Positions 1 through 6,965 of a stretch of 11,140 nucleotides of DNA are shown piece by piece. The translations under genes and the position numbers were made by a program. Numbering within the stretch: position 1 is the first letter of the stretch; each line of letters opens with the position of its first letter. A model generated the notes under the pieces. The model saw only the letters and a list, made by a program, of their open reading frames with translations, was not told the DNA's origin and made no database searches. The DNA comes from DAOPKN01 sp035391225 (lineage in GTDB: Bacteria > Thermotogota > Thermotogae > MWEM01), in the NCBI GenBank assembly GCA_035391225.1, contig DAOPKN010000060.1, positions 1-11,140 of the forward strand, read 5' to 3'.

Positions 1-706
1 GGAGGATTGGCTGGTAGTGGTCCATGTCGCTGAAGCGGTTGTGCTGTAGGGTGGAGAGTTGCAGGGGGAAGGTTTTGGGGTGTTCCCGGAGGTTTCGGGT
101 TTGCATCGCAAGCCATTGCTGGAGGGCCGCTTGGCGGGTGGGGGGAACTGCAACGGGGCGGTAGTAGTCCAGGGTGAGGTGGATGTGGAACAGGGGGTCG
201 GAAGGGAAAAGGGAATCGAATGGGGAGCGGAGGCGCTTCCAGGTGTGGTAGTCTTCCTCGTTATGCGGAATGAAACCAATACCGATCGCCACACTGCCCC
301 CGGAGTACACCGACACGGCTCGAAGCTGGATGGTTGGGGTTTTGCATCGTTCCAGGAGTTGGGGAAGGATTTTGCGCACTTCTTCTTCCCTGGAGCTTTT
401 GCCTTTTTCCAACGGGTTGAAAAGGTCGTGCATCGTGATATGGAAAAAGTGGGGGCTCAGCGGAAAGGCCAGAACATCCTGGAAGGAGGAGAACAATTGT
501 GTTTGCACCTCCGTCGCCCAACGCTTCAGGTCTTCGGGGGCGGGGAATAGCAGCGTGTCACCCGCGAACGGTAGGTACTTGCCTTCGGGCGAAACTTTGG
601 CCTTGAGGTGCTCGTCTTGGTGCGGAGCAATGGGCGAACGGTTAAACCGGTCTTCCAGTTTTCCAATGGCATCCACGTAGCACTCGAAGCTTTTTTCCGG
701 ATTCAT
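1..706 (-). CDS. 2H phosphoesterase-like protein, 3' end beyond the window
   Basis: An open frame runs from ATG at 706-704 to the window edge with no stop, giving 235 residues; the C-terminus is missing. I translated it by hand. Two H-x-T motifs are visible: H89-I-T91 within PHFFHITMHD, and H176-L-T178 within FHIHLTLDYY. They are 87 residues apart, and each lies in a hydrophobic strand-like segment. This pair is the active-site signature of the 2H phosphoesterase superfamily, whose members include cyclic phosphodiesterases, RNA 2',3'-cyclic phosphodiesterases and LigT-like proteins. The N-terminal stretch with EGKYLPFAGDTLLF recalls the DUF1868 branch, from memory. There is no signal peptide, so it is probably cytoplasmic. 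The start overlaps the glycosyltransferase stop by 4 bp (ATGA), and a GGAG Shine-Dalgarno lies about 7 nt upstream, so it is probably translationally coupled as the last visible gene of the transporter operon. The substrate is unknown. The superfamily call is fairly firm; the exact family is not. Confidence 0.72.
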   Translation of the reverse strand, partial: MNPEKSFECYVDAIGKLEDRFNRSPIAPHQDEHLKAKVSPEGKYLPFAGDTLLFPAPEDLKRWATEVQTQLFSSFQDVLAFPLSPHFFHITMHDLFNPLEKGKSSREEEVRKILPQLLERCKTPTIQLRAVSVYSGGSVAIGIGFIPHNEEDYHTWKRLRSPFDSLFPSDPLFHIHLTLDYYRPVAVPPTRQAALQQWLAMQTRNLREHPKTFPLQLSTLQHNRFSDMDHYQPIL

Positions 707-2085
707 TCCATCTCTCCGGGTTCGGGTAGCACGCTGGCGATGAGCTTGGAAAGCGCCGTGTAGGAGAAGTAGCTCTTTCCCAGTTGGAAGTTGATTTCCA
801 CCAACTCGCGGTACCCTTCGGGGTCTTTGAGCAGCTCGATTGCTCTGTCTGCTGCGCTGGCAATTTTTGCGGGTTCCACTTCCACCATTTCCATGTGGGG
901 GGGAACGTCGAATCCTTCCCGTACCGCGGGGACGGCGCGCATTTGGTCTCCCAGGCTCACCACTTGGAAGCCAAAGGGTTCGATATCTGTCTTGTACACG
1001 GGATATTCGAACACCAGCATGGGTTTTTGGGCGAACAACCCTTCCAGGAACTGGTTGCCCCAACCTTCCAGCACGCTGGGGTAGGTGATCCAGTCGCTGA
1101 TGGCATACGCATCCCACAGCGAGTACTTCTTTCCTTTAGGGCCTTCACCACGGAATGCCCCGAACGTATCGCTGGCCCAGATGATGGAAACCCCTTCTTT
1201 TTCGGCCAACTGTTTGAGCAGCAAGATGTAGCCTTTCGGGGCCTCGAGTAGCCCAGGCATGAACAGCACGATCTTGGATTCCGGGGTGAATCGCTGTGCG
1301 TTGTAGAGCGTTCCGTTGAGCTTGTCTCGCTTTTGCTGTACCTGCGCCACGAACTGGATGGAGAGTTCGATCGCCTTGCGCTCCGAAACGCGCGTGCCTT
1401 GGAGGAAAACCAGGTCGTTGGGAGAAAGGCCCAGCTCGGCGCGCAGCCCTCGGTTGAAATCGTCGATGGTCCAGGGGTCGCGATCGAAGTCGAACACGTT
1501 GGGAATCACCGTGGCCACGCAGCCATGTTCGCGCAGCGCTTGCCCCGCGGGCCGGTTGATCACCACGTGGCGGATCCATGGTAAGGACGGTGGGAACAGG
1601 TAGGATTGGTAGCGCCGCACCAGGTCGCAGGTGGGGCGTAACAGGTGGGGCCTCTCCCAGTAGAAGTCGTGGTGGTGGCAGATGGTGAACAGCTTGCGCT
1701 TGAGGATGGCGCGGTAGAACGCCAGCGCGATGGGAAATCCCACCCCCAGCGAGAAGATGTTGTTGGGTACCAGCAGGTCGATCTCGTTGCGATCCAGGAA
1801 TGCATCCAGCTGGCTCTCGATGGTACCAGCCATGAGCTCGATTTCGCGCTCGAAGTGACCCTGCGAGGGGTAGTCTTCCAGGCGGTCGTAGGCGTTTTTC
1901 TGTTGGCGCTTGAACACTTCGCCGTGCAGGCTCATGTCCGGGATGTGGCCATCGCCGTAGTCCATGGTACCCGAAAGGAGGAAGACCTTGTGGCCCATCC
2001 GTTCCATCACGGTTTTCCACTTTTCCATCTCCAGCGAAACACCGTCGGTTTCGCCCACGCGAAAATGTGCCAGCGCTATGTTCAT
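703..2085 (-). CDS. GT4-like (GT-B fold) glycosyltransferase
   Basis: A 460-residue cytoplasmic protein with no signal peptide or membrane helix. The N-terminal half begins MNIALAHFRV and has GETDGVSLEM at 11-20, the glycine-containing donor/acceptor loop typical of GT-B enzymes. HHHDFYWERP at 137-146 sits where GT4 enzymes place a catalytic His/Asp segment. The C-terminal half has FLQGTRVSERK at 227-237 (phosphate-contacting R and K) and the E-x7-E motif, E340 to E348, in VLEGWGNQFLE. This fits an NDP-sugar retaining transferase. The frame is open further upstream, but the start at 2085 is chosen because it gives a 4-bp ATGA overlap with the ATPase stop and has AAGGAAG about 8 nt upstream. 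It lies in a sugar-importer operon, so a role in making or modifying a glycoside related to the imported compound is plausible. Enzymes such as trehalose, sucrose or glucosylglycerate synthases belong to this broad class, but I see nothing that identifies the product. Confidence 0.85.
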   Translation of the reverse strand: MNIALAHFRVGETDGVSLEMEKWKTVMERMGHKVFLLSGTMDYGDGHIPDMSLHGEVFKRQQKNAYDRLEDYPSQGHFEREIELMAGTIESQLDAFLDRNEIDLLVPNNIFSLGVGFPIALAFYRAILKRKLFTICHHHDFYWERPHLLRPTCDLVRRYQSYLFPPSLPWIRHVVINRPAGQALREHGCVATVIPNVFDFDRDPWTIDDFNRGLRAELGLSPNDLVFLQGTRVSERKAIELSIQFVAQVQQKRDKLNGTLYNAQRFTPESKIVLFMPGLLEAPKGYILLLKQLAEKEGVSIIWASDTFGAFRGEGPKGKKYSLWDAYAISDWITYPSVLEGWGNQFLEGLFAQKPMLVFEYPVYKTDIEPFGFQVVSLGDQMRAVPAVREGFDVPPHMEMVEVEPAKIASAADRAIELLKDPEGYRELVEINFQLGKSYFSYTALSKLIASVLPEPGEME

Positions 2086-3194
2086 GCTTTCACTTCCTTT
2101 TCCTTCAACCGCAGACCGGAGTTTTCGTCGAACAGCATCACGCGGTTCCACTCGAAGTCCACGTGGATGGTTTGGCCCTCGCGCACCTTGGGGAACGGGG
2201 GGGCGAGGATCTTGAGGATCTGCCCTTGCAACTCGAACGCCACGATCTGGTGCGAACCCTGTGGTTCTACCACCAGCGTGGAAGTGGAAAGAACTGCGGG
2301 GTTGTCCACGATTTTCATGCTTTCCGGGCGGATGCCCAGCAGGATCTTGCCATCCCCGGAAGGTGGGTTTTGTTGCAGGATGCGAGCAAGTGCATCGGGA
2401 GCATCGAATTGGAAATCCGGATGCAGCAACCGGGTGGTACCGTTTTCCATGCGCCAGTCCACCGGGATGAAGTTGGTGGGGGGCGTTCCGATAAACCCCG
2501 CCACGAACACGTTTGCACTGTCGAAGTACACCTGGTCAGGGGTTCCGATCTGGATGATCTTGCCGTTTTCCATGATCACGATGCGGTCGGCCATGCTCAT
2601 GGCTTCCGCCTGGTCGTGCGTAACGAACACGGTGGTGGCCTGGGTGCGATGGTGGATGGCCTTGAGCTCGGTGCGCATGCGCACGCGCAGCTTGGCGTCC
2701 AGGTTGGACAGGGGCTCGTCCATGAGGAACAGCTTGGGTTTCACCGCGATGGCACGCGCCAATGCCACGCGTTGGCGCTGTCCCCCGGAGAGCTGGCGGG
2801 GGTAGCGTTCCAGGTAGGGTGAGATGTTGGTCATGTCGGATACCGCGTGCACGGTGTCGGCGATCTGCTCCTTGGTCAACTTCTTGAGCTTCAACGGGAA
2901 GGCGATGTTCTCGAACACCGTCATGTGTGGCCAAACCGCGTAGCTCTGGAACACCATGCTGATGTCACGGGAGCGTGGGGGCAGGTCGGTGACTTCCTTG
3001 CCGTGGATGAGGATACGCCCCTCGGTGACCTCTTCGAGCCCCGCGATCATGCGCAGCGTGGTGGTTTTTCCACACCCGGATGGCCCTAAGAACACGATGA
3101 ATTCCTGCTCGGACACCTGCAGGTTCACGTCCTTGGCTCCCCAAACCTTGGTGCCATAGCGCTTGGAAAGGCCTTCGAGCTGCAGCGCGATCAT
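2082..3194 (-). CDS. ABC sugar-importer ATPase, MalK/UgpC type
   Basis: The 370-residue energising subunit of a carbohydrate ABC importer (CUT1-like), acting on the cytoplasmic face of the two permeases. All nucleotide-binding motifs are present and look intact: Walker A GPSGCGKTT at 37-45, Q-loop Q83 in VFQSYAVWPH, signature LSGGQ at 135-139, Walker B LFLMDE at 155-160, D-loop SNLD at 163-166 and switch His193 in VTHDQAEAM. Residues from about 235 to the C-terminus form the TOBE-type regulatory region usual for MalK proteins, and the total length is normal for the family. The upstream ATG at 3236 is rejected. The start at 3194 has AAAGGAGG at good spacing and directly begins the conserved MIALQLEGLSKRYG strand. 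A gap of 25 bp separates it from the upstream permease gene, and it overlaps the glycosyltransferase gene by 4 bp. MalK, UgpC and MsmK-like proteins cannot be told apart here. Confidence 0.97.
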   Translation of the reverse strand: MIALQLEGLSKRYGTKVWGAKDVNLQVSEQEFIVFLGPSGCGKTTTLRMIAGLEEVTEGRILIHGKEVTDLPPRSRDISMVFQSYAVWPHMTVFENIAFPLKLKKLTKEQIADTVHAVSDMTNISPYLERYPRQLSGGQRQRVALARAIAVKPKLFLMDEPLSNLDAKLRVRMRTELKAIHHRTQATTVFVTHDQAEAMSMADRIVIMENGKIIQIGTPDQVYFDSANVFVAGFIGTPPTNFIPVDWRMENGTTRLLHPDFQFDAPDALARILQQNPPSGDGKILLGIRPESMKIVDNPAVLSTSTLVVEPQGSHQIVAFELQGQILKILAPPFPKVREGQTIHVDFEWNRVMLFDENSGLRLKEKEVKA

Positions 3195-3219
3195 GGGCTC
3201 CCCTCCTTTTTCCGTCGCA

Positions 3220-4527
3220 TTATACACGCACACCACCCCACATTTGCAAGATGTATTTCCGAATCAAAATGGTGAACAGCACCGCCGGCAATGCCATGGC
3301 CACGCCACCCGCTGCCACCAGGTTGATCATGCCCTTGGCACCCACCATGGTCTGGTACACCACCACGGGGAAGGTGGGGTTGAACTGCGTGAGCACGATG
3401 GCCTGCGCGGTTTCTGCCCAGCTTCCGATGAAGGCATACATGGCACTGGCCGCAAGCCCCGGAAGTGCCAACGGCAGCGTGATCTTGAAAAACGCCCCCG
3501 CACGGCTGCGCCCGAATACCAGCGCCGCCTCTTCCAGCTCCACCGGGATCCCCAGGAAGATGCTGGCGGTGATCCAGATGGTCATGGCGATCTGGCCCAC
3601 CGAGTACACCAGCGAAAGCCCAAGGGGTTGGTCGTAGAATCCCATCTGTGCCAGGATGACCACCATGGGCATGGCGATCGCGATCCCCGGGAACATGCGC
3701 ACGAACAACACGCTGATCTTGAGCATGTTCTTGCCCCGGAAACCGTAGCGCGCGAAGGCGTAGCCCGCGAGACCCCCGATGGACAACGAGATGAGCACAG
3801 TGAGCAGCGCCACTTGGAGGCTGCGGAAGAGCGCCATCAGCGCGTCGGCACTTACCTTGAAGAACGTCACGTAGTTTGCCAGCAGGTTCTTGGGTTTGCG
3901 GAATTCCACGCTGCGCAACGGCGCCAACTGGTTTTCCACCGCGGCGATTTGCTTGTCCAGCTCTTCCTTTTGGGCCTTGAGCTGGACGAGTTGCGCTTGC
4001 GTGTCCTTGAGCATCTGCTCCATGCCAGCCGCACCGGTCAGCAGGTTGAGCTTGCGCGTGGTTTTCACCAGCTCCGCGTTGATCTTTGCCATCTTGCCTT
4101 TGAGTTCGTCCACGCTTTGCTGGCCTTGCTCCAAGAGTTGCTGGTTTTGCCCCATCTTTTGTTGCACCTGCTCGATCTGCGCTTGCAAGTACTCCTGGTC
4201 AAGCGTGCAGTTGGTTTTCCTTCGCGTGAACGATTCGAGGTATTCCAGGTCCGCGCTTTCGGCGATGGACACGAACTTGCCCTGGGCATTGCTGTACACG
4301 CTCAACAGCACGAGCCCCTCTTCCGGGTCACTGAGCTCCAGCCGGAACTGGGTAAAAAAGCCTGGAACGAGCGGAAGGGGCCAATCGTAGGCTTCCCGGT
4401 CGGACATGAAGGAGATGGCCACCAAGAAGTAGATGGGCGTGAGAATCACCAGCACGACACCGGCAATCAAAACGTAGAACAGCGTGCGTCCCACGAGCTT
4501 TCCAGGGCGACTGCCACGCCGGCTCAT
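3220..4527 (-). CDS. MalG-like ABC sugar permease with coiled-coil insert
   Basis: An inner-membrane permease of 435 residues; ordinary MalG-type subunits have about 270-300. TM1 is at about 12-40 (FYVLIAGVVLVILTPIYFLV). The normal membrane core resumes at LLANYVTFF (215-223) and continues with helices to about 428. The EAA loop that docks to the ATPase is clear: E332-E-A-A-L-V-F-G-R at 332-340, then ITLPLALPG at 349-357. Between TM1 and the core sits an insert of roughly residues 57-210: first a strand-like stretch (60-100), then a Gln/Lys/Leu-rich region (about 108-204) with the look of two antiparallel coiled-coil arms around a GAAGM turn at 165-169. By topology it faces the periplasm. Large extra loops between TM1 and TM2 have been noted in Thermotoga MalG proteins, as I remember it. 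The reading frame is unbroken, so this is not a frameshift artefact. The start ATG overlaps the preceding permease stop by 4 bp (ATGA), with GGGGGAAG upstream. Confidence 0.95.
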   Translation of the reverse strand: MSRRGSRPGKLVGRTLFYVLIAGVVLVILTPIYFLVAISFMSDREAYDWPLPLVPGFFTQFRLELSDPEEGLVLLSVYSNAQGKFVSIAESADLEYLESFTRRKTNCTLDQEYLQAQIEQVQQKMGQNQQLLEQGQQSVDELKGKMAKINAELVKTTRKLNLLTGAAGMEQMLKDTQAQLVQLKAQKEELDKQIAAVENQLAPLRSVEFRKPKNLLANYVTFFKVSADALMALFRSLQVALLTVLISLSIGGLAGYAFARYGFRGKNMLKISVLFVRMFPGIAIAMPMVVILAQMGFYDQPLGLSLVYSVGQIAMTIWITASIFLGIPVELEEAALVFGRSRAGAFFKITLPLALPGLAASAMYAFIGSWAETAQAIVLTQFNPTFPVVVYQTMVGAKGMINLVAAGGVAMALPAVLFTILIRKYILQMWGGVRV

Positions 4528-5456
4528 GACTCTTCCCCCTTTTCAAAGGCACCGGACACCTTGAGGTACAGGATGCCCGCAACGGAAACGATGAGCGCTA
4601 CCAGAACCGAGTAGGCCAGGGCAAGACGGTAGTGACCCAGCATCTGTTCCTTGTAGAACACCACTTCCTCGAGCAGCACGGGAATACGCCGGAAACCAAA
4701 GATCATCACGATGATCAGCCACACCTGGATGGCGGAGATGATGCGTAAAATGAGAGCGGTTTGGATACTGGGCTTGAGCATGGGCATGGTGATCTTGCGC
4801 AACACCTTGAAACGCGTGCCGCCGAAGACGTACCCCGCCTCGATTGCCTCCCCGGGTATGCCCTGCAACCCCGCCAGCAGGATGGCCATCATGAAGGGAA
4901 TCACCTGCCAGGCGTCGATGAGGATGATCAGCAAAAGCGACTGGAAATCGTTCCCCGCCAAGAAGGCGATCTTGCCATCGGCGGAGATCATCCCCAGCTT
5001 GTACAATAGCCCGTTCATCCAGCCGTAGGTGGCAAACCCGCTGGACCACATCGCGCCCACCGCGGTGGCAGGAAGGGCCATGGGAATCAACGCTACCGCA
5101 AGCAGGAAACTCGCCCCGCGGAACTTCTTGTTGATCAGAAGCGCAAGCGCGAGCGCCACCACGAATTCCAGCGTCACGGACACCAGCACGAAGATCGTGG
5201 TGTTCCACACCGCTTGCTGGAAAAAGGGGTCTTTGAAAATGGTGATGTAGTTTGCCAGGGTGAGCTGGCTGCCGTTCTCTTCGAGGAAACTCAAAAAAAC
5301 CGCAGAAAGCACCGGTCGAATCCAGAAGACGATGTAGTAGATGATCGTCGGGGTGATGAGCAGGTACGGGAAGAGTTTTTTCAACCGGTTCGTTTTGCGG
5401 GGAAAGGCAAGTTGCGGGTTTTGGATGGCCTGTTGCTCCGAGCTGATGGCGAGCAC
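4524..5456 (-). CDS. MalF-like ABC sugar permease
   Basis: A 310-residue inner-membrane subunit pairing with the MalG-like permease. After a cytoplasmic tail of about 27 residues, TM1 runs at about 28-55 (KLFPYLLITPTIIYYIVFW), followed by LANYITIFKD and further helices, the usual six-helix layout of CUT1 permeases. The EAA loop is at about 202-227: GEAIEAGYVFGG then KITMPMLKP. It has no large periplasmic P2 loop like that of enterobacterial MalF. The start is GTG (5456-5454). No upstream in-frame ATG, GTG or TTG follows the preceding stop, and the next candidate (TTG, residue 25) has no Shine-Dalgarno. The purine run AAGGGGG abuts the GTG almost directly, so initiation is probably inefficient. 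With the hairpin just upstream, this would lower permease output relative to the binding protein. A 4-bp overlap couples it to the next permease gene. Confidence 0.95.
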   Translation of the reverse strand: MLAISSEQQAIQNPQLAFPRKTNRLKKLFPYLLITPTIIYYIVFWIRPVLSAVFLSFLEENGSQLTLANYITIFKDPFFQQAVWNTTIFVLVSVTLEFVVALALALLINKKFRGASFLLAVALIPMALPATAVGAMWSSGFATYGWMNGLLYKLGMISADGKIAFLAGNDFQSLLLIILIDAWQVIPFMMAILLAGLQGIPGEAIEAGYVFGGTRFKVLRKITMPMLKPSIQTALILRIISAIQVWLIIVMIFGFRRIPVLLEEVVFYKEQMLGHYRLALAYSVLVALIVSVAGILYLKVSGAFEKGEES

Positions 5457-5476
5457 CCCCCTTGCGGGAAGAAATT

Positions 5477-5504
5477 CCGGGGGAAAGCCGCTGCCTTCCC
5501 CCGG
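5477..5504 (-). promoter_or_regulatory. Intercistronic hairpin between binding-protein and permease genes
   Basis: Read on the minus strand, CCGGGGGAA at 5504-5496 pairs perfectly with TTCCCCCGG at 5485-5477. The stem extends inward by a G-T, a G-C and a C-G pair, giving 12 pairs closed by the tetraloop AGCG. It lies in the 59-bp spacer, 11 nt after the binding-protein stop codon and 20 nt before the permease GTG. No U-run follows (AATTTCTTCC), so it is unlikely to be an efficient intrinsic terminator. Known parallels are hairpins after malE-type genes that block 3' exonucleases or partly terminate transcription, so that binding protein exceeds permease. The pairing is seen directly; the role is inferred. 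Confidence 0.7.
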
Positions 5505-5515
5505 GAAAGAAGAGA

Positions 5516-6727
5516 TTAGTTGTGCAGTTCGTCGATGCGCAGTTGCATCAGTTCGAGGTATTGCGGGTCAAACGTCTTTTCTTCCAGGATCATCTTCTTG
5601 AAGATGTCGTCGTACACCAGCTTGACTTGTCCCCAGTCGCTCCACACGGGTGCGATGTAGGAAAGAACGCCGTTTTGCATCACACCGATGGCCTTGGCGA
5701 TCACGAGGTCTTGCTCGTCCTCGCTGTCAAGCAGCGCGAGGGCTTCGTCCACCGGGGGAATGAATCCGCCGGTTCCCTTGCTGGATTTGAGCATGATGTC
5801 GGGGCGGGTCATGTATTCCAGGAACTTGAGCGCCAGTTCCTTGTGCTGCGAACCCTTCACCAACGCGTAGCCACTGGTTCCCGCGATGGATCCGATGCCG
5901 GCAGGACCGGTGGGGGCGGGAGCGATCACGAACTGGGTGGGATCGTTCTTGTAAATTTCACCCACGCGGGCACAGTGCGCAGTGGCCATCCAGGCTTCTC
6001 CACGCTTCATCGGGGGTCGCACATCGTCGTAGGTCAACACCGCAGGGGTGTAGGCATTCGCCATCTTGCTCATGAGGTAGAATGCGGCCATGGCACCGGG
6101 GTTGTCCAGGTTGGGCCAGTCGGCACCGTAGGAAAGGCACACGCCGCCGTACTGGTAGATCAGGGATTTCATGGGCACACCGGTGACGGCGTACTTTCCT
6201 TCGCCTTCCACGATGGCGATGGCATTTGCCCAGTCAACCAACTGTTCCCAGGTGAGGTGCTCCAGGTCAACGCCCTCGGGGATGTAGTCCAACGCCTTCT
6301 TGTTGGCGATGAACAGGTACACGTCCGCTCCCACGGGCAGGAAGAAACGCTTGCCGTCGAACATGGTCATGGCATCGTAGCCCTGGGAGAAGGTGCGGTC
6401 CGTCCAACCCTCCGCGACGGCGGTGAGGTCTTCCACGAGACCGTTGTCCACCCAGGTGGGCATGTTGGAACAGTAGGCCACGATCACGTCGGTGGTGATG
6501 TTGCCGGTTTCCACCTGCAATCCAACCTGTTCCAGGATCTTCTGGTCATCGAGCGTGGAGAACTTCACGGTGCAGTTGTTCTCCTCCTCGAATGGGCGAA
6601 TCACTTCGTTGATGATGTACTCTTTTTCCGATGGCGCCGACCACAGCCGGGAAACCACCACCAGGGTCTCTCCGAAAACAAACGAAACAGACAATGCGAT
6701 GAGAAGCAAAACCACGAGTTTTTTCAC
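5516..6727 (-). CDS. Periplasmic solute-binding protein of a sugar ABC importer
   Basis: A 403-residue extracellular solute-binding protein (SBP family 1 type), the ligand-capturing component of the importer encoded downstream. It begins with a Sec signal peptide: VKK, hydrophobic LVVLLLIALSVSFVF at 4-18, and probable cleavage after G19 before ETLVVV. No lipobox Cys is present, so the mature protein should be soluble in a periplasm. The following pattern, PFEEENNCTVKF, TTDVIVAYCS, GKRFFLPVGADVYLFIANKKALD and KGSQHKELALKFLEYMT, matches the alternating lobe structure of this family. Start choice: an ATG at 6733 lies only 1 nt after the Shine-Dalgarno, whereas the GTG at 6727-6725 lies 7 nt after AAGGAGG, so GTG is preferred. 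Four cysteines (C52, C86, C197, C252) remain in the mature chain, which is unusual. The ligand is not identifiable; a mono- or oligosaccharide or glycoside is expected from the transporter class. Confidence 0.95.
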   Translation of the reverse strand: MKKLVVLLLIALSVSFVFGETLVVVSRLWSAPSEKEYIINEVIRPFEEENNCTVKFSTLDDQKILEQVGLQVETGNITTDVIVAYCSNMPTWVDNGLVEDLTAVAEGWTDRTFSQGYDAMTMFDGKRFFLPVGADVYLFIANKKALDYIPEGVDLEHLTWEQLVDWANAIAIVEGEGKYAVTGVPMKSLIYQYGGVCLSYGADWPNLDNPGAMAAFYLMSKMANAYTPAVLTYDDVRPPMKRGEAWMATAHCARVGEIYKNDPTQFVIAPAPTGPAGIGSIAGTSGYALVKGSQHKELALKFLEYMTRPDIMLKSSKGTGGFIPPVDEALALLDSEDEQDLVIAKAIGVMQNGVLSYIAPVWSDWGQVKLVYDDIFKKMILEEKTFDPQYLELMQLRIDELHN

Positions 6728-6734
6728 GTGCATC

Positions 6735-6741
6735 CCTCCTT
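6735..6741 (-). promoter_or_regulatory. Shine-Dalgarno site that decides the binding-protein start
   Basis: The minus strand reads AAGGAGG here. The distance is 7 nt to GTG at 6727 but only 1 nt to ATG at 6733, so initiation at GTG is favoured and the first residues are MKKLVVLL rather than MHVKKLVV. Confidence 0.8.
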
Positions 6742-6756
6742 GTCGTTTTGGGCAGG

Positions 6757-6778
6757 AAAATGACAACGTTGTCATTTT
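6757..6778. promoter_or_regulatory. Perfect palindromic operator for a LacI-family repressor
   Basis: The core TGACAACGTTGTCA (6761-6774) is flanked by AAAA and TTTT, making a 22-bp perfect inverted repeat centred on CpG. LacI/GalR proteins typically bind such even palindromes, with hinge-helix leucines inserting at the central CpG step. The site lies between the predicted transcription start and the ribosome-binding site of the transporter operon, so bound repressor would block early elongation or promoter clearance. The adjacent divergent gene encodes a LacI-family protein, and a near copy of the site lies upstream of that gene. Confidence 0.88.
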
Positions 6779-6798
6779 TTACCGCCACATACCTTTCC

Positions 6799-6826
6799 AT
6801 TGTAGCACTTTGGGAGAAAATTCCAA
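6799..6826 (-). promoter_or_regulatory. Predicted sigma-70 promoter of the transporter operon
   Basis: On the minus strand, a -10 box TACAAT lies at 6804-6799 (5 of 6 to consensus). A -35-like TTGGAA lies at 6826-6821 (4 of 6) with a 16-bp spacer. Transcription would begin near 6792, giving a leader of about 65 nt that contains the palindromic operator at roughly +14 to +35. Confidence 0.65.
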
Positions 6827-6922
6827 ATGCGGAAATCACGAAGGATCCTGCAAAAAGCCCAAATATCGCGGATTAAGCGCGGATACTTCTTGATACGGGA
6901 GAATTTCCCCCTTCGAAAAAGA

Positions 6923-6951
6923 TTCTTGTTTTCCGAAAGATAGCGTATAAT
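6923..6951 (+). promoter_or_regulatory. Predicted promoter of the repressor gene
   Basis: A perfect TATAAT box lies at 6946-6951. No convincing -35 is present: the 17-bp position holds TTCTTG at 6923-6928, which matches poorly, and there is no TGn extension. The start would be near 6958, a few bases before the second operator, so the promoter is probably weak and autoregulated. Confidence 0.6.
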
Positions 6952-6965
6952 CGAGTAGATGTTTT

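Noticed and set aside
1145..2020. A 291-codon minus-strand frame inside the glycosyltransferase gene
   Set aside because: It is another frame of the same strand, with Pro/Arg/Ala-rich composition and no motif, whereas the overlapping frame has GT4 motifs and ATGA junctions at both ends.
3540..4400. The long permease insert as a frameshift or assembly fusion
   Set aside because: The frame is continuous from TM1 through the insert to the EAA loop, and the ATGA overlap with the upstream gene is intact, so a genuine insertion is more likely.
3163..4614. A 483-codon plus-strand open frame opposite the MalG-like permease
   Set aside because: It is extremely His/Glu/Gln-rich with no domain, runs past both ends of a permease gene with clear EAA loop and helices, and has no promoter or operon context.
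5462..6763. A 433-codon plus-strand open frame opposite the binding-protein gene
   Set aside because: It is a His/Gly/Val-rich mirror of a well-supported gene with a signal peptide, and no conserved motif is seen.
6911..6939. Imperfect inverted repeat CTTCGAAAA/TTTTCCGAAAG upstream of the repressor promoter
   Set aside because: It needs two bulges and is AT-rich, so chance pairing is likely, and no second copy was seen.
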